Shown: positions 16,376-24,902 of the stretch, piece after piece
Layout: every line of letters begins with the position of its first letter
Numbering within the stretch: position 1 is the first letter of the stretch
Source of the DNA: an uncultured Porphyromonas sp.
Lineage (GTDB): Bacteria; Bacteroidota; Bacteroidia; Bacteroidales; Porphyromonadaceae
DNA: 40,640 bases
Direction: 5' to 3'
Assembly: GCF_902489635.1 (NCBI RefSeq)
Contig: NZ_CABUAN010000018.1
Coordinates: 1 to 40,640 of the forward strand
Translations under genes and position numbers: made by a program
The notes under the pieces: model-generated
Databases searched by the model: none
What the model saw: only the letters and a program-made list of their open reading frames with translations
What the model was told of the DNA's origin: nothing

Positions 16376-17512
16376 TTATATATCAAAGTCCTCGTCAACC
16401 AGCTGATCTGTCGTGTCTGGATCTTCTCCCTCCTCACCCTCAGAGGCTTCTGGAGAAAGGTGTAGCTTACCTTCATGAGCTAGCTGATCCATCACCTGCT
16501 GAGCCACCTCGTCTGCCAACTCGGGATTGTCGTCGAGTAGTTCCTTGACCGCATCACGACCTTGACCTATGTTATTACCCTGATAGGAGAACCACGAGCC
16601 ACTCTTCTTGAGGATGCCCATATCGGTAGCCGCATCGATGATCTCGCCTACACGGTTGATGCCCTGACCGAAGAGTATGTCAAACTCAGCACGACGGAAA
16701 GGAGGAGCCACCTTGTTCTTGACCACACGCACGCTCGTCACCTTACCGACCACATCGTCGCCCTTCTTGATCTGCTTGTAAGCGCGTATGTCTAGACGCA
16801 CAGAGGAGTAAAACTTGAGCGCATTACCACCCGTCGTCACTTCGCTAGGCCCCATAGGACTATAGCCACTGTTGATCTTCATACGTAGCTGATTGATGAA
16901 GATACAGCAAGTCTTAGAGCGACTCACGGCAGCCGTGATCTTGCGCATAGCACGAGACATGAGACGTGCGTGCAGACCCACCTGCGTATCTCCCATCTCA
17001 CCCTCTATCTCTGCCTTAGGAGTCAAAGCTGCGACCGAGTCCACCACAAGAATGTCGACCGCTGACGAACGAATCAACTGCTCAGCAATGTCTAGAGCCT
17101 GCTCCCCATCGTCAGGCTGAGAGATCCACAGACGGCTAATGTCTACCCCCAGAGCCTGTGCATAAGTCGGGTCAAAAGCGTGCTCCGCATCAATGATCGC
17201 TGCGATACCGCCCAGCTTCTGCGCCTCGGCGATAGCGTGGATAGCCAGCGTCGTCTTACCCGAAGACTCCGGGCCAAAGATCTCTATGATACGTCCACGA
17301 GGGTAGCCTCCGACACCGAGAGCTATGTCGAGCGTCAAGCTCCCCGAGGGGATCACACTCACATCCTCTACGGCATCATCCGCCATATTCATGATAGAGC
17401 CCTTTCCAAACTGCTTCTGTATACGTCCCATCGTAGTCTCCAGCGCCTTCATTTTCGCTTCGACATCTGTAATAGGAGGAGTGACGACATTCCTCTCATT
17501 TTTCTTTGCCAT
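16376..17512 (-). CDS. recA: RecA recombinase
   Basis: Strand-exchange protein for homologous recombination and SOS co-protease. The Walker A motif GPESSGKT is at residues 80-87, the Walker B ILVVDSVAALTPKAEIEGEMGD segment is complete, and the DNA-binding loop 2 with INQLRMKINSGYSPMGPSEVTTGGNALKFYSS is intact. Residues 1-15 and the acidic C-terminal tail (EGEEGEDPDTTDQ...) are normal. Length of 378 residues is slightly long because of the tail. A -7 box lies at 17584-17591. No SOS operator could be recognised by eye. Downstream genes of the vim cluster may be reached by read-through, as no strong terminator lies between 16249 and 16375. Confidence 0.98.
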   Translation of the reverse strand: MAKKNERNVVTPPITDVEAKMKALETTMGRIQKQFGKGSIMNMADDAVEDVSVIPSGSLTLDIALGVGGYPRGRIIEIFGPESSGKTTLAIHAIAEAQKLGGIAAIIDAEHAFDPTYAQALGVDISRLWISQPDDGEQALDIAEQLIRSSAVDILVVDSVAALTPKAEIEGEMGDTQVGLHARLMSRAMRKITAAVSRSKTCCIFINQLRMKINSGYSPMGPSEVTTGGNALKFYSSVRLDIRAYKQIKKGDDVVGKVTSVRVVKNKVAPPFRRAEFDILFGQGINRVGEIIDAATDMGILKKSGSWFSYQGNNIGQGRDAVKELLDDNPELADEVAQQVMDQLAHEGKLHLSPEASEGEEGEDPDTTDQLVDEDFDI

Positions 17513-17583
17513 ATATACCTAGTCTTTAGTTGAATATCGGAGGTCTGCGAGCCTACGCTCTAAAGTATAGAAAACCTCCCATA

Positions 17584-17591
17584 CAAAGGTA
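17584..17591 (-). promoter_or_regulatory. recA promoter, -7 box
   Basis: Reads TACCTTTG on the minus strand, 71 bp upstream of the recA ATG. No TTTG at the proper -33 distance. Confidence 0.6.
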
Positions 17592-17632
17592 ATGAAAAAA
17601 GGGACATCTCAGTAAATCTCTGCAAAACTAGT

Positions 17633-17728
17633 GCTGACGCACCATAATCGCTCTGACGGGAGCGACAAATGAGCGACAAATGAAGAATAGAGAGAGGTTG
17701 ATGAGCTCATCGTATCTAATGCGTCAGC
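17633..17728. repeat. ~90-bp inverted-terminus element, copy A
   Basis: A 96-bp element bounded by GCTGACGCA and TGCGTCAGC, 9-bp perfect inverted termini. The interior matches 34753-34840 (ATAATCGCTCTG, GAGCGACAA, GAATAGA). It contains an internal direct duplication of GAGCGACAAAT. It is too small to code for a transposase, so it resembles a MITE. It lies upstream of recA and beside a palindrome array. Confidence 0.8.
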
Positions 17729-17791
17729 CTTGAGGTCCGCACACTTCACCCACTCCACGGCGATCTCGCAAATCTTACGTTTCAACCAATT

Positions 17792-17971
17792 CCTACGTAG
17801 GAAATCCGAAACATCCACGTGGAAAATAAAAACCCTCCACGTGGACGCAAAATAAAACTTCGGAAGAATGAAATGAAACTTCGGAGGAATCAAATGAAAC
17901 TTCCGAAGAATTTTTTCCTTCCCACGTGGGTAATAAAAAACATCCACGTGGAGATCGAGTTTTTCACGTGG
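17792..17971. repeat. 21-22 bp palindrome array, copy 2 (longest)
   Basis: Nine palindromic cores start at 17793 (CTACGTAG), 17815 and 17837 (CCACGTGG), 17858 (CTTCGGAAG), 17879 (CTTCGGAGG), 17900 (CTTCCGAAG), 17922 and 17944 (CCACGTGG) and 17964 (TCACGTGG). The steps are 22, 22, 21, 21, 21, 22, 22 and 20 bp. The spacers are A/T-rich and partly conserved (AAAATAAAAA, GAATSAAATGAAA). It lies between the MsbA-like exporter gene's 3' end and the recA promoter region. Confidence 0.92.
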
Positions 17972-18046
17972 ATGTTTTTGTGAGAGGTCGTAACGCTTCG
18001 ATCCTCTCTGGTGACTTGTCGGTGTCTCTCGCTCCTAAACTGATCG

Positions 18047-19903
18047 TTACTCCTTGAACTGTATCTGGTAGAGCTGGGCGTAGAGTCCGCCGCGCTCGAG
18101 CAGCTCTGCGTGAGTGCCCTGCTCGACGATCTGCCCCTCCTGCATGACGCAGATGAGGTCGGCGTGCATGATTGTGGAGAGGCGGTGGGCGATGACGATG
18201 GTGGTGCGGTCGCTGACGAGACGCTGGATAGCCTCCTGGACTAGTTGCTCGGAGACATTGTCGAGTGCCGAGGTCGCCTCATCGAGAATGAGGATGGGCG
18301 AGTCCTTGAGCAGAGCTCGTGCTATGCTGAGTCGCTGACGCTGCCCGCCACTGAGCTTGCTGCCGCCGTCACCGATGTTGTACTCGAACCCCTCGGGGAG
18401 CTGGTCGATGAACTCGGTCGCATTGGCCGCCTCAGCAGCAGTGCGTACCTCCTCGTCGCTGACGGCGCGCTCCATGCCGAAGGTGATGTTGTTGCGTATC
18501 GTATCGTTGAAGAGGATCGGCGTCTGATTGACATAGCCTATGAGCTCCCTTAGTTCGCTCGCCCGTACCTGCCGTATGTCAGTGCCGTCGATGGTGATGC
18601 GCCCTGAGGTGACGTCGTAAAAGCGGGGCAGCAGGTCTACGAGCGTACTCTTGCCGGCACCCGAAGCTCCCACGAGCGCGACCATTCGACCTTTGGGTAT
18701 GGTGAGCGACAGGTTGTGCAGTACCCACGGCTCTTCGTAGCGGAAGGAGACATCTTCGTAAGAGATACTCCGCTCAAAGGTAACGGGCAGTGGCTCCGCG
18801 GGATCTGTGATGCGCTCGGGGTAGTCGAGGATGGTTTGTATGCGAGTCATCGAGGCAAGCCCCTTTTGGATCGAGTAGGAGGCACGGCTTAGCTCTTTGG
18901 CGGGATTGATGATGCTGTAGAAGACTACGAGGTAGTAGATGAAAGCATCGGCCGTGATGGAGCTATCACCTGCAAAGATCAAGTTGCCGCCGTACCAGAG
19001 GATGATCGCAATGGCGGTGGTGCCGAGAAACTCGCTCATGGGGTGCGCTAAGCCTTGCCTGGCATAGACCTGCGAGATGGTGCGTCGATACTGTTCATTG
19101 GCTTTAGTAAAGCGGTCAGAGATCTGCTGCTCTGCATTGAACGCCTTGATGATGCGCAGCCCCGAGAGGGTCTCCTCGACCATGCTCATGAGCCGTCCCC
19201 ACTGCGTCTGCCCCTCGAGGCTGTCTCGCTTGAGTCGCTTGCCCACGGCCCCCATGACGTAACCGGCTATCGGCAGGACGATGAGGACGAAGAGGGTGAG
19301 CTCCCAGCTGATCGCAAAGAGCGCTACGAGGTAGATGATGATGAGGATGGGGTTCTTGATGAGACTCTCTAGGAGGTTGATGATGGAGTACTCGATCTCG
19401 GCAACATCTCCCGAGAAGCGGGCGAGGAGGTCGCCTTTGCGCTCTTCGCTGATCAATGAGATAGGCAGCCGGAGGAGCTTGGCATTGAACTCATTGCGCA
19501 GATCCTTGACCACGCCTGTACGGATCGGCACGAGCATATAGATGCCGCCATAGGTGACGCCGACCTTGATGAGCGTCATGACGACGAGGTAGATGCAGAG
19601 GAGGAGTAGCGTGCGAGCGGGGCCGTACTGCTGGATGAGCTGGTAGACGTAGTAGTTGAAGTTGCCCACGATATAGTCTATCGCCACGCTCCACTCCGAG
19701 GGCCGTAACCAATTGATGCCGTCGAGCGCATGGTAGACGGGTGTGGTCTGATCCATGCCAAAGAGGATGCGCAGGATCGGCATGATGAGCGAAAAGGCGA
19801 GCAGGTTGAGCAGCGCCGAGAGTATGTTGGCAATGATGCCACCTGTTACGTAGTGACGGTAGGGGCGAATATACTTGCCGAAGAGCTTGAGGAACTGTCT
19901 CAC
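18047..19903 (-). CDS. ABC exporter, MsbA-like (TMD-NBD half transporter)
   Basis: A 618-residue half-transporter that would work as a homodimer exporting lipid or another hydrophobic substrate. The N-terminal ~330 residues are the membrane domain with about six helices. The ATPase domain has Walker A GASGAGKST near residue 404, signature LSGGQRQRLSIARAL and Walker B LILDEATSALD followed by the H-loop IAHRLST, all complete. It is the last gene of a six-gene operon, 25 bp after an ABC-F gene. Bacteroidetes genomes carry several such exporters, so the MsbA (lipid A flippase) assignment is only a family-level guess. Confidence 0.88.
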   Translation of the reverse strand: MRQFLKLFGKYIRPYRHYVTGGIIANILSALLNLLAFSLIMPILRILFGMDQTTPVYHALDGINWLRPSEWSVAIDYIVGNFNYYVYQLIQQYGPARTLLLLCIYLVVMTLIKVGVTYGGIYMLVPIRTGVVKDLRNEFNAKLLRLPISLISEERKGDLLARFSGDVAEIEYSIINLLESLIKNPILIIIYLVALFAISWELTLFVLIVLPIAGYVMGAVGKRLKRDSLEGQTQWGRLMSMVEETLSGLRIIKAFNAEQQISDRFTKANEQYRRTISQVYARQGLAHPMSEFLGTTAIAIILWYGGNLIFAGDSSITADAFIYYLVVFYSIINPAKELSRASYSIQKGLASMTRIQTILDYPERITDPAEPLPVTFERSISYEDVSFRYEEPWVLHNLSLTIPKGRMVALVGASGAGKSTLVDLLPRFYDVTSGRITIDGTDIRQVRASELRELIGYVNQTPILFNDTIRNNITFGMERAVSDEEVRTAAEAANATEFIDQLPEGFEYNIGDGGSKLSGGQRQRLSIARALLKDSPILILDEATSALDNVSEQLVQEAIQRLVSDRTTIVIAHRLSTIMHADLICVMQEGQIVEQGTHAELLERGGLYAQLYQIQFKE

Positions 19904-19928
19904 GGGTTGGTTGGCTGGCTAATTACTA

Positions 19929-21884
19929 CTATTGGATCTCCTCCTCGTACTCCATGAGCGCAAACTCGGCTTCCTCCCACTGAGGAGTGATCTCTTGGAT
20001 CTCTTTGTTGACCTGGGTGTACTGATCGATGAGCTGCGGGGTGGCTGCCGTGGCTATCTGCTGCTCTAGCTCAGCAAGGCTTTTCTTGAGTTGCTCTAGC
20101 TGCTCACCGAAACTCTCGGCAGTGCGGCGTAGGGTGCGCAAGCGCTTTTGCTGCTCTTTCTGCTGCTGGTAGTCGAGCTGGGGCTGGGCTTTGGCCGCTG
20201 GCTGTTGGTCGTTAGCCTTTGGCTGTTGGCTGTTAGCTGTTGGCTGTTTGTCGTTGGTTGAGGGCTGTTGGTTTAGCTCTTCGTGGAGGGTGGCGAGGTA
20301 GCCGTCGAGGCCGTCCATACACTCGCGTACGGCTCCATGGCTAAAGGAGAAGATACGGTCCACGAGCCCCGAGAGGAAGTAGCGGTCGTGCGAGACGACG
20401 ATAACAGTCCCAGGGAAGGCTGCGATGGCTCGCTTGAGGATCTCTTTGGTTCGGATGTCCAGATGGTTGGTCGGCTCGTCGAGGATGAGCAGGTTGGCCG
20501 GCTCTAGGAGCATCTGCATGATAGCGACACGAGCGCGCTCACCACCACTGAGCACGCTGATGGGCTTGTCGGCTACCTCCCCGCCAAAGAGGAAGGCACC
20601 CAGCATATCATTGATATGCAGTCTCATATCGCCACGCGCCAAGCTGTCGATAGCCTCACGGATGGTCTGGTTGGCGGGTAGCTCCTGCGCCCTATTCTGA
20701 GAGAAGTAAGCGACCTCTACGCCATGCCCTATCTGAAGCTTGCCGGTATACTCCTCTTGTCCCATGATGCAGCGCATGAGGGTTGACTTGCCGGAGCCGT
20801 TCTTCCCGACGAAGGCGACCTTTTCGCCACGCTTGATGGTCATCGAGACGCCTCGTAGCACCGAGAGGGAGCCGTAGCTCTTGTCCAGTTCCTCGATGAT
20901 GACTGGGTAGTCGCCACTGCGCCCCGCCATCGGGAAGGTGAAGCTGATGTGCCGTGTGTCTATCTCGTCGAGCTCGATCTCCTCGATCTTGTCTAGCTGC
21001 TTGATGCGGCTCTGCACCTGTGCGCTCTTCGTCGGCTTGTAGCGAAAGCGCTCGACGAAGGACTCGATGTCTTGGATCTTCTTCTGCTGATTCTCGTAAG
21101 CTCGCTTCTGCTGCTCCAGACGCTCCTCACGTAGCGTGACGTAGTGGCTGTAGGAGGTCTTGTAGTCGTAGATGCGTCCTAGCTCGATCTCGATGGTGCG
21201 GTTGGTGACGTTGTCGAGGAAGGTGCGGTCGTGCGAGACAAGCAGGAGCGTGACCCCACGGGCGATGAGGAAGTGCTCGAGCCAGTCGATGGACTCGATG
21301 TCTAGGTGGTTCGTCGGCTCATCGAGAAGGAGCAGATCGGGATTGCTCAGCAGCACCTTAGCCAGCTCGATACGCATACGCCACCCGCCGGAGAACTCAC
21401 GCGTCGGCCGGTCGAAGTCGCTCCGCTCGAAGCCTAGTCCGAGGAGCGTGCGCTCCATCTCGGCAAGGTACTGCGACGGGTGATGCATCTGTATCAGGTC
21501 GGTGAGATGTCCGTGACGCTCGATCAGCTCTAAGTACTCGGGCGAGTCGTAGTCGGTGCGTGTCGCTAGCTCTTCGCTCAGACGGTCGTACTGATCGTTG
21601 AGCGACTGCACATCCTTAAAGACCTCCTCGACCTCCGCACGCAGCGTGGTGTGGTCGACAAGCTCTTTGACCTGTGGCAAGTACCCTATGGAGAGGTCGC
21701 GGGGACGGCTGACGGCACCACTGGTCGGTTGCTCGATGCCGACGAGGATCTTCATCAAGGTTGACTTCCCCGCCCCGTTGTGCCCGACGAGTGCGACTCG
21801 CTCGCCTTTGCTGATGACAAAGTTGATTGAGTCAAAGAGGAGTTGCTTACCAAAGTCTACCGTAAGGTCTTGAACGGATATCAT
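19929..21884 (-). CDS. ABC-F protein with repeat-derived linker and C-terminal coiled coil
   Basis: A soluble 651-residue protein with two complete ATPase domains: GHNGAGKST with FSGGWRMRIELAK and LLLLDEPTNHLD in the first, GKNGSGKST with LSGGERARVAIMQ and LLILDEPTNHLD in the second. ABC-F proteins act on the ribosome in translation. A C-terminal coiled coil (from about residue 585) resembles the Uup/YheS branch. Between the second ATPase domain and the coil lies a Q/P/N-rich linker (about 538-571) encoded by an imperfect GGCTGTTGGCTGTTAG repeat; 28 bp of it equal an intergenic repeat elsewhere in this window. The ATG shares one base with the stop of the TPR gene. Confidence 0.9.
   Translation of the reverse strand: MISVQDLTVDFGKQLLFDSINFVISKGERVALVGHNGAGKSTLMKILVGIEQPTSGAVSRPRDLSIGYLPQVKELVDHTTLRAEVEEVFKDVQSLNDQYDRLSEELATRTDYDSPEYLELIERHGHLTDLIQMHHPSQYLAEMERTLLGLGFERSDFDRPTREFSGGWRMRIELAKVLLSNPDLLLLDEPTNHLDIESIDWLEHFLIARGVTLLLVSHDRTFLDNVTNRTIEIELGRIYDYKTSYSHYVTLREERLEQQKRAYENQQKKIQDIESFVERFRYKPTKSAQVQSRIKQLDKIEEIELDEIDTRHISFTFPMAGRSGDYPVIIEELDKSYGSLSVLRGVSMTIKRGEKVAFVGKNGSGKSTLMRCIMGQEEYTGKLQIGHGVEVAYFSQNRAQELPANQTIREAIDSLARGDMRLHINDMLGAFLFGGEVADKPISVLSGGERARVAIMQMLLEPANLLILDEPTNHLDIRTKEILKRAIAAFPGTVIVVSHDRYFLSGLVDRIFSFSHGAVRECMDGLDGYLATLHEELNQQPSTNDKQPTANSQQPKANDQQPAAKAQPQLDYQQQKEQQKRLRTLRRTAESFGEQLEQLKKSLAELEQQIATAATPQLIDQYTQVNKEIQEITPQWEEAEFALMEYEEEIQ
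20198..20272. repeat. Intergenic-type simple repeat inside the ABC-F coding sequence
   Basis: Tandem variants of GGCTGTTGGC and TGTTAGC that encode the N/Q/P-rich linker. Positions 20210-20237 are the exact reverse complement of intergenic positions 5746-5773 (28 bp). Confidence 0.85.
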
Positions 21885-23863
21885 CAGCGTGTCTGGATAG
21901 TGTGGATGAGAGAATAAGCCTGATAGATGCCCAGCTCGCCTGCACGGCTCAAGTCATCTATCGCCTGCTCATGCTGCCCCTGCTGCTCCAGGAGCAGAGC
22001 ACGATTGTAGTAAGCTTCGCCAGCTTGGGGCAGTAGCTCGATCGCCTTAGTGTAGTCTACGATCGCTTGATCCGTATGTCCCAGCGACTGGTGCAGGTGC
22101 GCCCGATTGTAGTAGAGATAGCCTATCTGCGGGGCATGGCCGATGGCTGTAGTGAGCTGACGCATTGCCAAGTCGTACATGAGCGTCTGCTGCTTAGCGT
22201 CTGTGAGCGTCTCTGCCTGCATGAGGCGCGCGGTGCTCAGCGCGAGAAGCGCGAGTGGCTGCTGAGGAGCCAGCTCGAGACAAGCGTTGAACTGTGAGAC
22301 CGCCTCGCCGATGTCTCGTAGCAGAAGCTTGTCGATGCCCATACGCAGGTGCCAGTCGGCCGTCTGCTCTGTGTCACGAGCCTGCAGGCGTGCTATATCC
22401 TCCAGCACGACATGGAGCTGCGTGCTATCTAGCGACTGCGTGCCGACGGCAAGCAAGAGACGAGGCTGGTAGCCCGTGCGCTCATTGTACGCCTCTAGCT
22501 CTGCGGAGAAGTTGGAGCGAGGCAAGAGCTTGTCGTGACTCTTCTGCACGAAGTAGGTCAGCTCGTAAGCGGGGCAAGCCTCTGACGAAGTGGCTTGCTC
22601 TTGGATCGATCCGCGTAGTGAATTGCCTCCCGTAGTAATCGAAGAGGGCGTCGCGTCGCTGCTCGCAGACTGTAGCTCTGCGTGATGATCTAGTGCGTAT
22701 AGTTCTTCGCTAGCCACACTCGAGGCGGTGCTGTCGGCAATGGTTGGCTTAGGTGCTTTGACCTGCCCACGCTCTAGCTTGTAGGCGAACCAGTAGTCTC
22801 TGTCGGCTCCAGCAGCATCACCGAGCAGACGCTTCACCTCCGAGCGCTGATAATAACCCGAGAGGAACTCAGGTCGACGGCCTAATATATAGTCTAGCGT
22901 CTCGATCGCCTCACGATACTGTCCCGTCTGAGTCTGTACCAAAGCTAAGTTAAAGTGTGCCGTCAGATTGGTCGGTTGTAGCCGCACCACCTCTAGCAGA
23001 TCTTCGCGAGCTCCCTGTAGGTCGCCCACCTCGATACGTAGCAAGGCGCGGTTGTGGCGAGCGACCGCATCGTGAGGCGTTAGGAGGAGTGCCTGATTGT
23101 AGTCCTCCATAGCACCACGGTACTCTTTCAGCTTGTAGCGTGTCAGTCCACGATTGATGTAGTCGCTAGCTTGGCCAGGCTCCTGCTCTATGCTCTTGTC
23201 GTGATAGCGTAGTGCCCCCTCGTAGTCTCCCCGCAGGTAAGCAATCGTCGAGAGCATACGATAAGGCGCAGCACTCAGCGAGTCTATCGCCAAGCCCTCG
23301 GCTATCCGTCCCTCTGCTGCGACCGTGTCTTGCCGTCGCAAAGCTATCTCTGCTGCGAGGAAGTAGCCCCGCGCTTCCTTGGGGTGACGCTGCGTCAAGG
23401 CAAGTGCTGCCGAGTCGGCACGCTCATACTGCTCGGCACCGTAGAGCGAGCCTGCTAAGTTGAACGAGAGATAAAAGTCGTCAGGCGTGATCTTGAGCGC
23501 TTGCGCATAGTCGGTCGCTGCCTCCGCATAGTGCTGCAGATTGTGCCGTGCCGCCCCCCGTACCATATAGGCTCTAGAGAGGAAGGGGTTGCGCTCCAGG
23601 CAGAGCGTCGCGTCTCGCTCGGCACCCGCATAGTCGCCCAGCATAAGCTTGGCAAAAGCTCTGTAGTAGTACGGATCGGCCATCGTGGGCGACACCTCGA
23701 TCACTTGGTTAAAGTGCTCGATAGCGACCACATAATCCTTGAAGCCGATCGCATTGCGCCCGATCGTCATCACCCGCTCCGTATCTATCTGCGACCAGAG
23801 CGTAGTGCTCCACACACAGAGCGTGCAGAGCAGCAGAGAGAGTGATCGTAGTAGCGGACGCAT
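21884..23863 (-). CDS. Secreted/periplasmic TPR-repeat protein
   Basis: A 659-residue protein with a signal peptide (about 1-25, ending LWSQ) and many tetratricopeptide repeats. The repeats are recognisable by patterns such as ADPYYYRAFAKLMLGDYAGAERD, AEAATDYAQALKI and AIVDYTKAIELLPQAGEAYYNRALLLEQQGQHEQAIDDL. A non-TPR stretch of about 120 residues (about 375-500) splits the repeats into two blocks. It probably works as a periplasmic scaffold; partners are unknown. The gene lies 5 bp after def, a position also occupied by a TPR gene in Bacteroides, where the order ruvX-def-TPR is followed by thrS. Here an ABC-F gene follows instead. Confidence 0.85.
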   Translation of the reverse strand: MRPLLRSLSLLLCTLCVWSTTLWSQIDTERVMTIGRNAIGFKDYVVAIEHFNQVIEVSPTMADPYYYRAFAKLMLGDYAGAERDATLCLERNPFLSRAYMVRGAARHNLQHYAEAATDYAQALKITPDDFYLSFNLAGSLYGAEQYERADSAALALTQRHPKEARGYFLAAEIALRRQDTVAAEGRIAEGLAIDSLSAAPYRMLSTIAYLRGDYEGALRYHDKSIEQEPGQASDYINRGLTRYKLKEYRGAMEDYNQALLLTPHDAVARHNRALLRIEVGDLQGAREDLLEVVRLQPTNLTAHFNLALVQTQTGQYREAIETLDYILGRRPEFLSGYYQRSEVKRLLGDAAGADRDYWFAYKLERGQVKAPKPTIADSTASSVASEELYALDHHAELQSASSDATPSSITTGGNSLRGSIQEQATSSEACPAYELTYFVQKSHDKLLPRSNFSAELEAYNERTGYQPRLLLAVGTQSLDSTQLHVVLEDIARLQARDTEQTADWHLRMGIDKLLLRDIGEAVSQFNACLELAPQQPLALLALSTARLMQAETLTDAKQQTLMYDLAMRQLTTAIGHAPQIGYLYYNRAHLHQSLGHTDQAIVDYTKAIELLPQAGEAYYNRALLLEQQGQHEQAIDDLSRAGELGIYQAYSLIHTIQTR

Positions 23864-23868
23864 AAGGA

Positions 23869-24435
23869 CTAATGTATCGGATTGCGCATGACAGGGTAGC
23901 CGACACGTACCCGCCCGTCGGCTATATGCTGTAGCTTCTTTTTGATCAAGCGCTTACGCATCGCCGAGATGTGATCCACAAAGAGCTTGCCATCTAGGTG
24001 ATCATACTCATGCTGCACCACCCGAGCCGCAAAGCCCGAGAGCTCTAGATGCTGTGGCTCAAACTGCTCATTCATATAGTCCACCACGATCGACTCTGGT
24101 CGTACGACCCGCTCGTTAATGCCAGGCAAGCTCAGGCAACCCTCAGGCTCCGAGCAGGTCTCCTCGCTCAGGGAGCGCATGTGCGCATTGATCATGACTA
24201 GCTTGAGCTGGGCACACTCAGGGTACTCCTCAGCAAGAGGTGTTGCGTCGATCACCTGCAGACGTATGTTGCGCCCAATCTGTGGAGCAGCCAGTCCGAT
24301 GCCGTCGCTCTCATACATCGTCTGCCACATATCAGCGATCAGCTCGGAGAGGTTCGGGTAGTCAGGCGTTATATCCTCGCTCATGTTGCGTAGGACGGGA
24401 TGCCCGTAAAGGTATATAGGTAAGGTCTTAGCCAT
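23869..24435 (-). CDS. def: Peptide deformylase
   Basis: Removes the N-formyl group from new proteins; iron or zinc enzyme, 188 residues. All three motifs are present: GIGLAAPQIG (45-54), EGCLSLPG (98-105, metal-ligand Cys100) and HEYDHLDG (142-149, ligands His142 and His146 with catalytic Glu143). It lies 26 bp after ruvX and 5 bp before the TPR gene, in the usual Bacteroidetes order. Confidence 0.97.
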   Translation of the reverse strand: MAKTLPIYLYGHPVLRNMSEDITPDYPNLSELIADMWQTMYESDGIGLAAPQIGRNIRLQVIDATPLAEEYPECAQLKLVMINAHMRSLSEETCSEPEGCLSLPGINERVVRPESIVVDYMNEQFEPQHLELSGFAARVVQHEYDHLDGKLFVDHISAMRKRLIKKKLQHIADGRVRVGYPVMRNPIH

Positions 24436-24461
24436 AAGTGTAATCGGTTAATTCTCTGTTT

Positions 24462-24887
24462 TTAGTGAAGCATACTCAAGCTCTCCAGATAGCTCTGTAA
24501 GATGATGGTCGCACTGACACGATCCACCAGCCCTTTGTCCTGTCGGCGTCGCTGCTTGCCGATGCCTGCCTCGCGGATCGTCTGCTGCGCCAAGACAGAG
24601 GTAAAGCGCTCGTCCACATACTCTAGACGTATCTGAGGATAGAGCTGTCTCAGCTTCTTAGCCAAAGCTTGTATCGCCTGCCACGTCGCTGAGGGCGTTG
24701 CGTCCATCTGTGTCGGCTTGCCGAGAACGATCGTCTCCACCTCCTCACGCCCCAGGTAGTCCGCCAGATAGTTGAGGAGCTGATGCGTAGGCACCGTGTC
24801 GAGTGCACCCGGAGTGATCTGTAGCGGATCGGTCACCGCCAGCCCCGTGCGCTTGGTGCCATAGTCGATAGCGAGGATACGAGCCAT
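24462..24887 (-). CDS. ruvX: Putative Holliday junction resolvase RuvX/YqgF
   Basis: A 141-residue RNase-H-fold protein that takes part in 16S rRNA maturation or Holliday junction resolution in other bacteria. ARILAIDYGTKRTGLAVTDP at the N-terminus carries the catalytic aspartate. ETIVLGKPTQMD and LEYVDERFTSVLAQ are the second and third motifs, and KGLVDRVSATIILQSYLES closes the protein with the last aspartate. It lies between an upstream ABC-F gene (15 bp gap) and def. Confidence 0.93.
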   Translation of the reverse strand: MARILAIDYGTKRTGLAVTDPLQITPGALDTVPTHQLLNYLADYLGREEVETIVLGKPTQMDATPSATWQAIQALAKKLRQLYPQIRLEYVDERFTSVLAQQTIREAGIGKQRRRQDKGLVDRVSATIILQSYLESLSMLH

Positions 24888-24902
24888 AGGCGTGTGGTCC
24901 CT

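Noticed and set aside
17609..17947. 112-residue minus-strand ORF over the recA-proximal array
   Set aside because: Its periodic protein (KFHLIPPKFHFILPKF) is a translation of the 21-bp repeat units; no start context and no family.
17792..17971. CRISPR array
   Set aside because: Repeats are only 8-9 bp palindromic cores, spacers are 12-14 bp, A/T-rich and partly identical between loci, and no cas genes are near.
19929..21884. Antibiotic-resistance ABC-F
   Set aside because: Domain layout with a C-terminal coiled coil and placement in a housekeeping operon fit Uup/YheS-like translation factors better; resistance cannot be inferred.
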